A DNA stretch of 64,000 nt from JAVVEG01 sp041751425 (GTDB lineage: Bacteria > Pseudomonadota > Gammaproteobacteria > Pseudomonadales > Pseudohongiellaceae). Under the pieces are notes generated by a model. It saw only the letters and a list, made by a program, of their open reading frames with translations, was not told the origin of the DNA and did not search any database. The position numbers were made by a program, and so were the translations under genes. Below, piece by piece: positions 24,714 through 34,982 of this stretch (within the stretch, counting starts at the first letter, position 1; every line of letters begins with the position of its first letter). The DNA lies in contig JBGSXL010000001.1 in the NCBI GenBank assembly GCA_041751425.1, positions 35,579 through 99,578 of the forward strand. Direction: 5' to 3'.

Positions 24714-27700
24714 TCAACGACCACCCAGGTAACGTCGCAACTGCGGAGGTATTTCACGGCGTTGCAATAATTGTTGCATTTGCCACCTTACGTTCTCGGG
24801 TACTTCACGCAGGAAACGCACAGTACCGCCGTCAAGAACTGCTATCGGCAATCCATCTTTGTACAACACTCTGTTTCTGATTGTACGTGTCAACTTGACC
24901 TCGGGCAGCAGTACACTCAACAGATTAATCGGATCAGCCGCAGAGAGACTGTAATAGTTCGCACTTTCCCACGCTTCTGCTTTCTCGACACTTTTTGCTG
25001 CCGCGCGCAAGCTACTCACCGTTTCCGGCAATGCAAACTGTTCACCTCCAATCCCGGCAATGAAGCGACCGCCGCGCACTATCCCGCGTAACTCAAGACG
25101 CTTCAACACTGGCAACAGAACTCGCCACGCGGGCGCCGCAGCTTCTCTTTCCAGCACTGCCCGGGAAACAACGCCCCAGCGAGCAAGATAGATATTCAGC
25201 AGTTGTTCCAACTGCTCGTCTGCAAACAATTGTGCGTTTGTTTTACCACGGGCCAACAGGAACCATCTGCCGGCGTCTTCCACACCGAAAGTAGCTCGAC
25301 GTCCGCGCTTGTGATGTGTGCTGGGTTTGCGCGAGTCGGGAGTCAGCAGTGCGCGTAAACCTGTAAAACTGTCGCTGCTTATCTGGCCACTGCTTACCAG
25401 GCCGGCAAGCGCCTGTTCCAGTTGACTGTGCAACAGATCATTGCGTTGTTTGATATCGGTAAAGAAACTGGCTCCGTGCTGCCGCAGATCAGCCGCTATT
25501 TTTTCTGCCGCTGGACTGAGCTCCGCTCCACCTGTCGGTTTATTCTGTTGATCAATCAGTGTTAACCAAAGCTCACTGTTACTGCGCATGGCCAGCGTGA
25601 TTGGCGTAGATTTTATCGGGCTTGCATCCGACCGTTTTCCCGCTACGGAAACGCCTGCTGCAACGGATGTGTTGCTGACCGCAGAAACAAACGCAGGCAA
25701 TGTATAGCGTCCCCAGACAATACGCCCACCCACACAAAGCACATCCAGCCACGCCGGATCATACATACCGATACGCGCAGGTAATATCTCTGCTTCCCAT
25801 GCTGCGGCTGGCGCTGCCAAACCATCCAGACGCTCCAGCGTGCGCAACAATACTGCCTGCCCTTCAACCGCGGATGGCAATGGCACGGGCCTTGGTGTCA
25901 GGGTTTGTTTTTTGATCTCATGCAATTCAAACAGGAACTGCGCGTAACTTTGCAGCGACACCGGCTTGATAGTCTGACGATGTGCATCAATGCTGTAGCG
26001 ATGTATACGTTGCAACAGGCGGCGCTCACACCACTCCTGTGCGGTGGCGTGCGAGAAACTGCCACGGAATGCAAACCCTTCCGTCTCCAAACCGGAAAGC
26101 GCCAGTTCTATTTGTACCAGTGTGAGGCCGCACTCGCTGGCCAACTGCTGTGCCGTCACTGGCCCAAGGCCTTCGAGACGTCGGCGCACCAGTTCGCGAA
26201 TGGCGTCTTCCTGTTGCCATGTTTCATTCATCAGCGAGTCTGGCAAGCTCAGCACTGGTTGCAACGCGCAGCCCTGTAATGCTGCAGTTGCGCAAGGCAA
26301 GCGTTCCGCAACCATAAACAAGCTTTGTGCCTGATGCACAACTTTCGTCATGCGTCCTGTTGCCTGTAACTGCTGCACATACTGTTGATAACCACCGCGC
26401 TCGATCTCGGATGCAGTCATATACCCAATTGAGTAAACAGCATCGTGGAATTCTTCTGCATTCCGAACGAGAGGCCAGGCCTCTTCCCTGACCTGTGCAA
26501 TGGCTGCAGGATCAAGCACAGCAAATCCCACGGTCTCTGCCGGGTCCACCCAACTTCTGTTGAGAATGGCATTTGTGCGTCGCTCTTCAAAAGGAGCGTC
26601 ATCCAGAAACGCATAGGGACGAGCGTTGATTATCTCTTGCGCAAACGGTGAAGGCTCACGCAGATCCAACGCAATCAACTGCAACTCTTTTCCTTCCAGC
26701 GCGTGTAAAAGTTCCAGCAAACCTTCCAGATCCATCGCTTCTGTCAGACAGTCGTGAATTGTTTGTTGCACTAACGGATGTTCGGGTATCTGCCGCTTGC
26801 CTTGAATATTCTCGAAGCAGGCAATCTGATCCGGAAAAACCTGAGCGACAAGATCTTCTGCATCCATGCGCTGAAACTGCGGTGGTACTCGTTTGCCGCT
26901 GCGGTTACGCTGAATGGCCAGTGAGCGTGTTGCATTCCAGCGCCAGCGCACTTCAAACATGGGTGCATCGAGCAAAGCTTGAACCAATACATCTTCTACG
27001 GTGGCGCTGTGCAGATAAGAGAAAACTTCCTGTAATGAAAAGCTGTGTACTGAGCCAAGTGAAATAACAATGCTGTCTTCATTAGCCGCCGCCTGCAGTT
27101 CAAAATTGAAAGTGCGACAGAAACGTTTACGCAGCGCCAGCCCCCAGGCTTTGTTCAGGCGACTGCCGAAAGGCGAATGGATGACCACATGCATATCGCC
27201 AACTTCGTCGAAGAATCTTTCCATGACCAGAGTCGTTTGTGTTGGCATTACCTGCAGTGCATTGCGACCCGCCTGCAGGTATTCAAACAATTGTTGTGCA
27301 GCCGCGAGTGGCAGGCGCAGAGTTTCCGTCAGCCAGGTGATCGCTGCGCTTGCCTGCTGCGCGGTGATGAACTCGTCCATTGACTCACGCAGGCGCGAAA
27401 CAGATTGCGACAACTCTTTAGTGCGTCCTGGCCCCTCACCCAACCAGAAGGGGACTGTGGGTTTCATGCCTTGAGCATCGCGCACCCGCACTTTCAGGCC
27501 ATCAACGCGAACCAATTGCCAACTGTGGCTCCCCAGCGTAAAGATATCGCCCGGCAACGTTTCCAAAGCGAAGTCCTCGTTCAGACTGCCCACTACCGTG
27601 TCTTCCGGGTCCAGCACCACCTGGTAGTCAAACATATCGGGTATCGCGCCGCCGTTGGTCAACGCTGTCAATCTGGCATTGCGCCTTGCGCTCACGTGAT

Positions 27701-29180
27701 TGTTGATGCGGTCCAGATGCAGATAGGCACCACGACGACCCAACCGCGTACTGTAGCCATCAGCCAGCATTTTTACGGTGGCCTGGAACTCTGCCTCACT
27801 CAAATCGCGATAGGGATAGGCACGCGTCATCAGCGTATATAAAGTCTGCAGATCGTAGCCTGCACCTTCATTGGCTTCATTGGCTTCATAGACTGCGGCA
27901 AGCTCGGCAACAATCTGTTGAGAAAGTATGTCCAGCGGTTTCTCGGGCATGCGGATCTTGTCCAGCTCACCGCGGTGAATGCTGTCCAATAGCGCGGTGC
28001 ACTCCAGCAGATCATCACGGGTCAGTGGGAACAGAATGCCTTTGGGCGTGCCTCCCACCGAGTGACCGCTGCGACCCACGCGCTGCAGAAATGTTGCAAT
28101 GCTCTTCGGTGAAGAAAATTGCACAACCAGATCCACAGAACCAATGTCGATACCCAGCTCCATGGATGCTGTAGCTACCAGCACTTTCAATTGACCGGCC
28201 TTGAGCTTCTGCTCGGCCTTGTGACGATGCTCTTTGCTCATGCTGCCGTGATGCGAACTGACTATGCCAGTTCCCAGTCTCTCGCTGAGCGCTAGTGCCA
28301 GACGCTCAGACAGGCGACGGGTGTTGACGAAAACAAGCGTGGTTTCATGTGACTCAATCAGGACCACCAGTCTTTCATACAACTCTTCCCACACCTCGTT
28401 ACTCATCAGCGCGCTTAATGCTGATGCAGGCACCTCCACTGTCACGTCTATCTTGCGTCTGTGCCCTGTATCCACCACCGTGCAATCCGGTTTGCTGAAT
28501 TCACCGCTTTGCGGATCGCGCACACCATTGCCAGTGAGGTAGTTTGCAACCATGGCGATAGGTTTTTGTGTGGCGGAAAGCCCTATGCGTTGCAACGGCT
28601 CGCCTACTAAGGTCTGCAGCCGCTCCAGCGACAGCGCCAGATGTGAGCCACGCTTGTCACCCAGCAGTGCATGTATCTCATCGACAATGACGGTTTTTAT
28701 CGTGCGCAGCATTTGTCGCCCGCTGGCACTGGTCAGCAGCAAATACAAAGACTCTGGCGTAGTGACCAGTATATGCGGCGGTGTTTTCACCATGCGCTGT
28801 CTGTCCGCTGCAGGCGTATCTCCCGTGCGCACCGCAATACTGATACCTGCCGGAAACTGACCTTGCAGAAACAGCTCATCCTCTATGCCTGCCAATGGAA
28901 TCTCGAGATTGCGATGAATATCATTGCTGAGTGCCTTAAGAGGCGAGATGTAAAGGACGCGGGTCGCCTGCGGCAGTGCGGCGCTCTGTGCCTGCCAGAC
29001 CAGATCGTCTATTGCCGCATAAAAAGCCGCCAACGTCTTGCCGCTGCCTGTGGGCGCCGCTATCAAGGTATGCTTACCCGCTTTGATAGCCGGCCAGGCT
29101 TGTTCCTGTGCCGCAGTGGCCTGGCCGAACTCGCGTTTGAACCACGCTTGGCAGGCTGGATGGAACGATTGCAGAGACAT
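24714..29180 (-). CDS. lhr: Large Lhr-type ATP-dependent helicase
   Basis: A 1488-residue superfamily 2 DNA helicase of the long Lhr group. The N-terminal part has the Walker A motif AAPTGSGKTLAAF, the DEIH box in VIVDEIHALLGDKRG, SATQ, and the helicase C-terminal VQRVGRSGH-like motif (FLQRVGRSGHSVGG). The Lhr core with winged helix follows, and the C-terminal ~600 residues match the large extension of full-length Lhr. In E. coli and mycobacteria Lhr is linked to DNA repair. The ATG at 29180 was chosen because GGAAG precedes it; a longer reading to 29270 passes through repeats and is unlikely. Confidence 0.93.
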   Translation of the reverse strand: MSLQSFHPACQAWFKREFGQATAAQEQAWPAIKAGKHTLIAAPTGSGKTLAAFYAAIDDLVWQAQSAALPQATRVLYISPLKALSNDIHRNLEIPLAGIEDELFLQGQFPAGISIAVRTGDTPAADRQRMVKTPPHILVTTPESLYLLLTSASGRQMLRTIKTVIVDEIHALLGDKRGSHLALSLERLQTLVGEPLQRIGLSATQKPIAMVANYLTGNGVRDPQSGEFSKPDCTVVDTGHRRKIDVTVEVPASALSALMSNEVWEELYERLVVLIESHETTLVFVNTRRLSERLALALSERLGTGIVSSHHGSMSKEHRHKAEQKLKAGQLKVLVATASMELGIDIGSVDLVVQFSSPKSIATFLQRVGRSGHSVGGTPKGILFPLTRDDLLECTALLDSIHRGELDKIRMPEKPLDILSQQIVAELAAVYEANEANEGAGYDLQTLYTLMTRAYPYRDLSEAEFQATVKMLADGYSTRLGRRGAYLHLDRINNHVSARRNARLTALTNGGAIPDMFDYQVVLDPEDTVVGSLNEDFALETLPGDIFTLGSHSWQLVRVDGLKVRVRDAQGMKPTVPFWLGEGPGRTKELSQSVSRLRESMDEFITAQQASAAITWLTETLRLPLAAAQQLFEYLQAGRNALQVMPTQTTLVMERFFDEVGDMHVVIHSPFGSRLNKAWGLALRKRFCRTFNFELQAAANEDSIVISLGSVHSFSLQEVFSYLHSATVEDVLVQALLDAPMFEVRWRWNATRSLAIQRNRSGKRVPPQFQRMDAEDLVAQVFPDQIACFENIQGKRQIPEHPLVQQTIHDCLTEAMDLEGLLELLHALEGKELQLIALDLREPSPFAQEIINARPYAFLDDAPFEERRTNAILNRSWVDPAETVGFAVLDPAAIAQVREEAWPLVRNAEEFHDAVYSIGYMTASEIERGGYQQYVQQLQATGRMTKVVHQAQSLFMVAERLPCATAALQGCALQPVLSLPDSLMNETWQQEDAIRELVRRRLEGLGPVTAQQLASECGLTLVQIELALSGLETEGFAFRGSFSHATAQEWCERRLLQRIHRYSIDAHRQTIKPVSLQSYAQFLFELHEIKKQTLTPRPVPLPSAVEGQAVLLRTLERLDGLAAPAAAWEAEILPARIGMYDPAWLDVLCVGGRIVWGRYTLPAFVSAVSNTSVAAGVSVAGKRSDASPIKSTPITLAMRSNSELWLTLIDQQNKPTGGAELSPAAEKIAADLRQHGASFFTDIKQRNDLLHSQLEQALAGLVSSGQISSDSFTGLRALLTPDSRKPSTHHKRGRRATFGVEDAGRWFLLARGKTNAQLFADEQLEQLLNIYLARWGVVSRAVLEREAAAPAWRVLLPVLKRLELRGIVRGGRFIAGIGGEQFALPETVSSLRAAAKSVEKAEAWESANYYSLSAADPINLLSVLLPEVKLTRTIRNRVLYKDGLPIAVLDGGTVRFLREVPENVRWQMQQLLQRREIPPQLRRYLGGR

Positions 29181-29219
29181 GGGTTTCTTCCGTTCTGTCG
29201 CGACACTATTTAAAGGACG

Positions 29220-29325
29220 TAAGTCAGGGGACATATTCAGAGGACATACTTTAGCGCAAGCACAGAGCACTATGCACTATGCAAGATGAACCATGCACTA
29301 TTCATTCTGCACTATACTCAATGCA
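29220..29325. repeat. Two short degenerate tandem arrays upstream of lhr
   Basis: 29220–29260 has three ~13–14-bp units, read on the minus strand as TATGTCCTCTGAA, TATGTCCCCTGACT and TACGTCCTTTAAA. 29270–29325 has four units starting GCACTAT with spacers of 7–21 bp. They occupy the divergent space between lhr and lepB. Confidence 0.55.
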
Positions 29326-29337
29326 AAAACTGCCTGA

Positions 29338-29367
29338 TTGACCAATCACACGCAGATACGCTATGTT
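29338..29367 (+). promoter_or_regulatory. Possible sigma-70 promoter for lepB
   Basis: TTGACC at 29338 and TATGTT at 29362 are separated by 18 bp, about 75 bp before the lepB start. The -10 match is moderate. Confidence 0.35.
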
Positions 29368-29440
29368 GCCTTGACTGTCCGGCTGCAGATATCGGCCGAG
29401 GTCCTGATTAGACAAACTGAATCTCAGAGCATTAGCTGTA

Positions 29441-30100
29441 ATGAAAAAATATTTTGTCGCGTTCTGGCATGACAACAAGAAATTTCTGTTGATCCTGCTC
29501 ACTATCGTTTGCTTCAAAAGTGCTGTTGCCGATTTGAACTCCATTTCCGGGCGCTCCATGCAACCAACCTTGCTGGATGGAGACAAGGTTTGGGTGAACA
29601 AACTTGCATACGATCTGAAAATTCCTTTCACGACCATCTCTCTGGCTGCCCTGGGCGATCCGCAACGCGGCGATATCATCATTATTGATTCCACCGTCGC
29701 AGAGAAACGTCTGGTTAAACGTATCATAGGACTGCCGGGCGACAGCATCTATATGCGCAACAACACTCTGGTTATCAACGGTGAAGTCGCAGGTTATGAA
29801 GTGCTGGGCAATGCGGATGAAGGCATCATCATCTCCGAACAGATTTTGCAGCACTCGCACCAGGCCATGGTTTCCGGGCTGGCACCAAACCGGGCCACAC
29901 GCAACTACGGTCCGGCACGGGTTCCTCTGGATCAATTCTTCGTGCTGGGCGATAACCGCGACAACAGCGCCGATAGCCGGATGTACAGCTTCATACCGCG
30001 CGACCAGATAGTAGGACGCTCCAGCTCAGTCGTATTCTCTCTGGATAGTGAGCGCAATTTCCGGCCAAGAGCGGAACGTTTTCTGGCCGAACTGCAGTAG
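29441..30100 (+). CDS. lepB: Signal peptidase I
   Basis: Membrane serine protease that removes signal peptides, using a Ser/Lys dyad. The 219-residue protein has an N-terminal membrane segment (FLLILLTIVCFKSAVA), the nucleophile in SGRSMQPTLLDGD (Ser-39), the general-base lysine in KRLVKRIIGLPGD (Lys-93) and the FVLGDNRDNSADSR box. It has one N-terminal membrane segment rather than the two of E. coli LepB, and it is short. The promoter region carries the repeat arrays noted above. There is no lepA or rnc beside it, so it may be a second signal peptidase in this genome (inference). Confidence 0.9.
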   Translation: MKKYFVAFWHDNKKFLLILLTIVCFKSAVADLNSISGRSMQPTLLDGDKVWVNKLAYDLKIPFTTISLAALGDPQRGDIIIIDSTVAEKRLVKRIIGLPGDSIYMRNNTLVINGEVAGYEVLGNADEGIIISEQILQHSHQAMVSGLAPNRATRNYGPARVPLDQFFVLGDNRDNSADSRMYSFIPRDQIVGRSSSVVFSLDSERNFRPRAERFLAELQ

Positions 30101-30190
30101 TTTCTGTTAAAACCCGTATCCAGCAGTTAAAATAACCCCCCTCGCGACATTCCTGTCCCGACCAGTCAATTCAGTCAAAGAGCCAAACCT

Positions 30191-31291
30191 GTGGGTCAGA
30201 AAACTCCGTTATATCAGCAACACGTCAGCGCCGGCGCACGCATTGTCGATTTTGGTGGCTGGGACATGCCAATCCAGTACCAGTCCGTTATCGAGGAGCA
30301 TCACGCCGTACGTCAACATGCAGGCGTATTCGATGTCTCTCACATGACCATCATCGATATCAGCGGGCCAGATGCCAAGGCGTATCTGCAGTATCTGCTG
30401 GCTAACGATGTAGACAGACTCGCAGAAGACGGCAAAGCCCTGTACAGCGCGATGCTGAATGAGGCCGGCGGGGTTGTCGATGATCTGATTGTGTATCGTA
30501 TGGCGTGGGGTTATCGACTGGTGGTCAACTGTGCGACGCGGGAAAAGGATTTGCAGTGGATGGCGCTGCACGCCAGAGAGTTCACCGTCAGCCTCAGCGA
30601 GCGGCCGGAATTGGCCATACTGGCCGTGCACGGGCCGGAATCCATCGATAAAGTCTGCTCGCTTTTATCGGCAGACACCGCCGAGAAGGTAAAAGCATTG
30701 GGGAATTTCCGCGGCCTGGAAGCAGATGGTTGGTTCATCGCACGCACCGGGTATACCGGTGAACGCGGCCTGGAGATTCTGTTGCCGGGTGAGGCTGCTG
30801 GCACACTTTGGAATCAGTTGCTGGAAACAGGTGTGAAGCCCATCGGTCTGGGTGCCCGCGATACGCTGCGTCTGGAAGCAGGCATGAATCTCTACGGCCA
30901 TGATATGGATGAATCCATTTCTCCGTTAGCAGCGAATATGGAACAAACCATTTCCTGGGAACCACAGACCAGAAACTTTATTGGCCGCAGTGCGGTAGAG
31001 CTGCACAAGCAACAGCAGGCAGCGGGTGAACTTCCTGTGCTGGTGGGCCTGGTCATGGAAGCTCGCGGTGTATTGCGTGAAGGCATGAAGATAGTGTGCG
31101 AAGTTGACGGTGCAGCTGCCGAGGGTATTATCACTAGCGGCACTTTCTCCCCTACTCTGAAGCATTCCATAGCACTGGCCAGATTGCCCACAAAAGCGCA
31201 GAATTGTCAGGTCGATCTGCGCGGCAAACTGACACCCGTTCGTATAGTCAAACCGAATTTCGTTCGCTTTGGAAAACAGGTTTTTGCATAA
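30191..31291 (+). CDS. gcvT: Glycine cleavage system aminomethyltransferase (T protein)
   Basis: Transfers the methylene carbon from the aminomethyl-lipoyl H protein to tetrahydrofolate, releasing ammonia. The 366 residues match the family: LYQQHVSAGARIVDFGGWDMP at the start, FDVSHM, the catalytic-region GYTGERGLEI, GLGARDTLRLEAGM with the conserved aspartate, and the C-terminal barrel with GTFSPTLKHSIALA. It starts with GTG. It is the first of a gcvT–gcvH–gcvP operon. I found no tandem glycine riboswitch in the 90 bp before it, so control probably depends on regulators such as GcvA/GcvR. Confidence 0.96.
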   Translation: MGQKTPLYQQHVSAGARIVDFGGWDMPIQYQSVIEEHHAVRQHAGVFDVSHMTIIDISGPDAKAYLQYLLANDVDRLAEDGKALYSAMLNEAGGVVDDLIVYRMAWGYRLVVNCATREKDLQWMALHAREFTVSLSERPELAILAVHGPESIDKVCSLLSADTAEKVKALGNFRGLEADGWFIARTGYTGERGLEILLPGEAAGTLWNQLLETGVKPIGLGARDTLRLEAGMNLYGHDMDESISPLAANMEQTISWEPQTRNFIGRSAVELHKQQQAAGELPVLVGLVMEARGVLREGMKIVCEVDGAAAEGIITSGTFSPTLKHSIALARLPTKAQNCQVDLRGKLTPVRIVKPNFVRFGKQVFA

Positions 31292-31321
31292 TCTCAATTT
31301 CATCAGCAAGAGGGCAAGTCA

Positions 31322-31705
31322 GTGAGCAATATCCCAGAAGATCTTAAATATGCCGCAACCCACGAATGGGTTCGCGTAGAAGAAGACGGCACTGTCACCG
31401 TTGGCATTACCGATCATGCTCAGGAGCTGCTGGGTGATATTGTTTTTATCGAATTACCTGAAGAAGGTCGTGTTGTCAGCGCCCGCGAAGAGATGAGTGT
31501 GGTTGAGTCTGTTAAAGCGGCTTCCGATATCTATGCGCCAATCTCCGGTGAGATCATAGCGATCAACGAAGACCTAGTAGACGCTCCGGAAACTGTCAAT
31601 TCTTCTCCTTATGACGATGGCTGGTTCTGCAAGATTCTGCCCAGTGATGAATCGGAGCTTGAGGAGTTGCTAAGCGCTGAAGCGTATACGGATATGTGCG
31701 AGTAA
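31322..31705 (+). CDS. gcvH: Glycine cleavage system H protein
   Basis: Lipoyl carrier that shuttles the aminomethyl group between the P, T and L proteins. It has 127 residues; the lipoylated lysine is Lys-65 in VVESVKAASDIYAP, and the start HEWVRVEEDGTVTVGITDHA is typical. GTG is the start codon with a GAGGG site just upstream, 30 bp after gcvT. The gene order T–H–P is standard; the L protein (lipoamide dehydrogenase) is shared with other complexes and is not here. Confidence 0.97.
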   Translation: MSNIPEDLKYAATHEWVRVEEDGTVTVGITDHAQELLGDIVFIELPEEGRVVSAREEMSVVESVKAASDIYAPISGEIIAINEDLVDAPETVNSSPYDDGWFCKILPSDESELEELLSAEAYTDMCE

Positions 31706-31802
31706 TTCGTTTCTAATTTCCTAAAACATTTTCCACCTGCCCATTGCTGTCCCGCATTTCAGTATTGGGCATATTCGGTTCAATTCAAATTTGAGGCAAT
31801 TC

Positions 31803-34739
31803 ATGGCCAGCTCCAGCGAGTCAGTACAGTCCATCATTTCATTGCAGGGTTTGCAGCAAAGTGACGCGTTCATCGCACGCCATATTGGCCCGGACGCAAT
31901 CCAGATCAACAGTATGCTGGACACTCTGCAACTGCCTTCACTGGACGCGCTGATCGAAGCCACTGTGCCTGGTTCGATTGCTCTTGGACGTGCACTGAAT
32001 CTTGGCGCTCCGACTACCGAAACGGAAACACTGACGAAACTGCGTGGCATGGCCAAACAGAACAAAAGCTGCCGCTCTTTTATAGGCCTGGGTTATTACG
32101 ACACCATCACCCCGAATGTCATTCTGCGCAATGTATTGGAGAATCCGGGATGGTATACCGCCTATACACCTTATCAGCCTGAAGTGTCACAGGGGCGCCT
32201 GGAAACATTGTTGGCTTTTCAGCAGATGACTCTGGACTTGACCGGCATGGATCTGGCCAATGCGTCATTGCTGGACGAAGCTACGGCTGCAGCAGAGGCG
32301 ATGGCATTGGCTAATCGTGTCAGCAAAAATCGCAAATCCAATCGTTTCTTTGTGGATGAAAACTGCTTTCCACAAACAATTGATGTTCTGAAAACCCGCG
32401 CTGCTAATTTCGGGTTCGAACTAATCATCGGAGATATTTCGCAAGCAGCAACGCACGATGTATTTGGCGCTATTTTTCAATACCCGAACTGCAAGGGTGA
32501 GGTACACGATCTCAGCCCGTTGATTAATGCGCTGCATGAACGCGATGCCATCGCTGTGGTAGCCGCCGACCTGATGAGTCTGGTTCTGATGCGCTCGCCA
32601 GGCGAAATGGGTGCCGATGTGGTGTTGGGAACAACGCAGAGATTCGGTGTGCCGATGGGTTATGGTGGACCACACGCTGCGTATTTCGCAACCAAAGACG
32701 AATTCAAGCGCGCGGTGCCAGGTCGCATTATTGGCGTTTCGGTTGATGCGCGCGGCAAGCAGGCTTACCGTATGTCTCTGCAAACTCGCGAGCAGCATAT
32801 TCGCCGCGAGAAGGCCAACAGCAATATCTGTACTGCACAGGTCTTGTTGGCGAATATTTCCGCGATGTACGCGATGTACCATGGACCTCGTGGTCTGCAA
32901 ACTATTGCCACGCGCATCCATCGTTTGACGACAATTCTCGCCAGTGGTTTGCAATCTGTCGGCATGAATTTGCTCAATAAAAACTGTTCTTTCTTCGACA
33001 CGATTTCCATAAAAGCAGACAGCGCTGAACGTCAACAGATTCTCGCCAGAGCGACAGAACTCAATATCAATCTTCGTACAGATGACGCGACAATTCTTGG
33101 CATCAGTCTGGATGAGTGCTGTACTGCAGCGGACGTAGAATTACTCTGGCAGGTATTGCTGGGTGACAAGAGCGCGAGTTTGTCCGTCGCCAATATCGAT
33201 AAACAAATTGTCGCTGGCTCTGCGGCGGTTGCAGGCATTCCTGCAAACCTGCAAAGAGAGTCTGCATTCCTGCAGCATCCTGTCTTCAATACCTGGCATA
33301 GTGAAACCGATATGCTGCGTTATCTAAAGCGCATGGAGAACAAAGACATCTCTCTGACGCATGCGATGATTCCGTTGGGATCCTGCACGATGAAACTGAA
33401 TGCGACAGCGGAAATGATTCCGGTGACCTGGCCTGAGTTCAGCAAGCCGCATCCGTTTGCGCCAGTTGCTCAGAATGAAGGCTATGCGCAGATGATTACT
33501 GAGTTGGAAGCGATGCTCGCAGAGATCACCGGTTTCGATGCTGTCAGCATGCAACCGAATTCCGGTGCGCAGGGCGAGTATGCCGGCCTGTTAGCCATTC
33601 GTCTTTACCTGGACAGCATTGGTCAGACGCAACGCAACGTGTGTTTGATTCCCAGCTCCGCACACGGAACCAATCCGGCCAGCGCGCAGATGATCAATAT
33701 GAAAGTAGTCGTTGTCGCCTGTGACGACAACGGCAATATCGACGTGGAAGATCTGCGCAAGAAAGTGGCGCAGTTCCAGCAGACGCTTGCTGCATTGATG
33801 ATTACCTATCCATCCACTCACGGCGTGTTCGAGGAGTCGGTAAAGGAAATCTGTCAGATCATTCACGACAATGGCGGTCAGGTTTACATGGATGGCGCTA
33901 ACCTGAATGCACAGGTTGGTGTTGCACGTCCCGGCGATATCGGTGCCGATGTTTCCCATGTGAATCTGCACAAAACCTTCTGTATTCCTCATGGTGGCGG
34001 CGGACCGGGTATGGGCCCTATCGGCGTGAAGAAACACCTGGCGCCTTTCGTAGCCAACCATGCCATTATCAAACTCAAGGGACCCAATGCAGACAGTTCT
34101 GCTGTCTCTGCAGCACCCTGGGGCAGCGCCAGCATACTGCCAATCTCGTGGGCCTATATTCACATGATGGGTGCGGAAGGTTTATTGCGTGCCACGCAAG
34201 TTGCTATTCTCAGCGCCAACTATATTGCTGTGAAACTGGCGCCCCATTTCCCGGTTCTGTATACCGGCAGGAACGGCAAAGTAGCCCATGAATGTATCAT
34301 TGATCTGCGCCCTCTGAAGGCCAGTTCCGGCATCAGCGAAGAAGATGTTGCCAAGCGTTTGATGGATTATGGGTTCCACGCGCCTACCATGTCGTTCCCG
34401 GTGGCAGGTACTTTGATGATTGAGCCCACCGAGAGCGAGTCGAAGCCCGAGCTGGATCGCTTCATCGAAGCGATGATCAGTATTCGCAAAGAGATTGCCC
34501 GGGTTGAGGCAGGCGAGCTTGATGCCCTGGACAATCCTCTGAAGAACGCGCCCCACACAATGGCCGATATCATGGATGAGAACTGGCAACGCCCCTACTC
34601 CAAACAGGAGGCGACGTTTCCTGTTGCCGGTCTGCGTGACAACAAGTTCTGGCCCAGCGTAAACCGCATCGACAATGTCTACGGTGACCGCAATCTTTTC
34701 TGCGCTTGCCCGGCAATGGAAACCTATCAACAGTCCTGA
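31803..34739 (+). CDS. gcvP: Glycine dehydrogenase (decarboxylating), P protein
   Basis: PLP enzyme that decarboxylates glycine and loads the aminomethyl group on GcvH. The 978-residue single-chain form covers both halves. The PLP lysine is Lys-724 in NLHKTFCIPHGGGGPG, preceded by DVSHV; the N-terminal half has RHIGP and IGLGYYDTITP. The ATG at 31803 is preceded by GAGG at 31793; a TTG 12 bp earlier was not used because it overlaps this ribosome site. It is the last gene of the operon, followed at once by a hairpin. Confidence 0.97.
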   Translation: MASSSESVQSIISLQGLQQSDAFIARHIGPDAIQINSMLDTLQLPSLDALIEATVPGSIALGRALNLGAPTTETETLTKLRGMAKQNKSCRSFIGLGYYDTITPNVILRNVLENPGWYTAYTPYQPEVSQGRLETLLAFQQMTLDLTGMDLANASLLDEATAAAEAMALANRVSKNRKSNRFFVDENCFPQTIDVLKTRAANFGFELIIGDISQAATHDVFGAIFQYPNCKGEVHDLSPLINALHERDAIAVVAADLMSLVLMRSPGEMGADVVLGTTQRFGVPMGYGGPHAAYFATKDEFKRAVPGRIIGVSVDARGKQAYRMSLQTREQHIRREKANSNICTAQVLLANISAMYAMYHGPRGLQTIATRIHRLTTILASGLQSVGMNLLNKNCSFFDTISIKADSAERQQILARATELNINLRTDDATILGISLDECCTAADVELLWQVLLGDKSASLSVANIDKQIVAGSAAVAGIPANLQRESAFLQHPVFNTWHSETDMLRYLKRMENKDISLTHAMIPLGSCTMKLNATAEMIPVTWPEFSKPHPFAPVAQNEGYAQMITELEAMLAEITGFDAVSMQPNSGAQGEYAGLLAIRLYLDSIGQTQRNVCLIPSSAHGTNPASAQMINMKVVVVACDDNGNIDVEDLRKKVAQFQQTLAALMITYPSTHGVFEESVKEICQIIHDNGGQVYMDGANLNAQVGVARPGDIGADVSHVNLHKTFCIPHGGGGPGMGPIGVKKHLAPFVANHAIIKLKGPNADSSAVSAAPWGSASILPISWAYIHMMGAEGLLRATQVAILSANYIAVKLAPHFPVLYTGRNGKVAHECIIDLRPLKASSGISEEDVAKRLMDYGFHAPTMSFPVAGTLMIEPTESESKPELDRFIEAMISIRKEIARVEAGELDALDNPLKNAPHTMADIMDENWQRPYSKQEATFPVAGLRDNKFWPSVNRIDNVYGDRNLFCACPAMETYQQS

Positions 34740-34772
34740 TGTGCGGTAACGCACAGTTGTTACTTTTCCACC
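34740..34772 (+). terminator. Probable terminator after gcvP
   Basis: TGTGCG and CGCACA (34740–34745 / 34750–34755) form a 6-bp stem with a GTAA loop starting at the last base of the gcvP stop codon, followed by the U-rich GTTGTTACTTTT. The stem is short, so efficiency may be limited. Confidence 0.5.
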
Positions 34773-34900
34773 CGTTTTTGACCCATTTCTGCTCATTTTC
34801 ATGCTGCCGTGCTTCGCCATAGCGCATGAATGTGAGCGTTTTCACTCCCTGCAAATAAGTTAACTCATTGTATTTAATGCATAAACACTAGTTGGCATGG

Positions 34901-34976
34901 CGGTTGCAATAACCGTTGTGTATCGGTAACACAGTGAAGGACCGCAAGTGACCCGCAAAGCTGTAAATGACGATAC
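34901..34976 (+). promoter_or_regulatory. Structured leader resembling a cobalamin riboswitch core
   Basis: Upstream of the TonB-like gene, GGTAA (34925) to CCCGC (ending 34956) spans 32 bases and contains AGTGAA, GGACC, AGTGACCCGC and then AAAGCTGT. This order and spacing match the conserved core of cobalamin riboswitches (GGGAA … GGTGAA … TCC … CTGNCCCGC-AACTGT), with mismatches. An outer stem GTATCG/CGATAC (34920–34925 / 34971–34976) and an upstream hairpin CGGTT-GCAAT-AACCG (34901–34915) frame it. The 3' conserved part (CCAGGAGACC-type) is not seen, so it may be a truncated or different RNA class. Confidence 0.35.
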
Positions 34977-34982
34977 TTAACT

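Noticed and set aside
30101..30190. Glycine riboswitch before gcvT
   Set aside because: The space is only 90 bp and lacks the paired GGAGAGA / ACCGAAGGGGCAA-type core.
34920..34976. c-di-GMP-I (GEMM) riboswitch because of the CCGCAAAGC stretch
   Set aside because: The GEMM P2 hairpin with a GNRA loop cannot form here (only one base pair closes GCAA), while the spacing of other conserved blocks fits a cobalamin core better.
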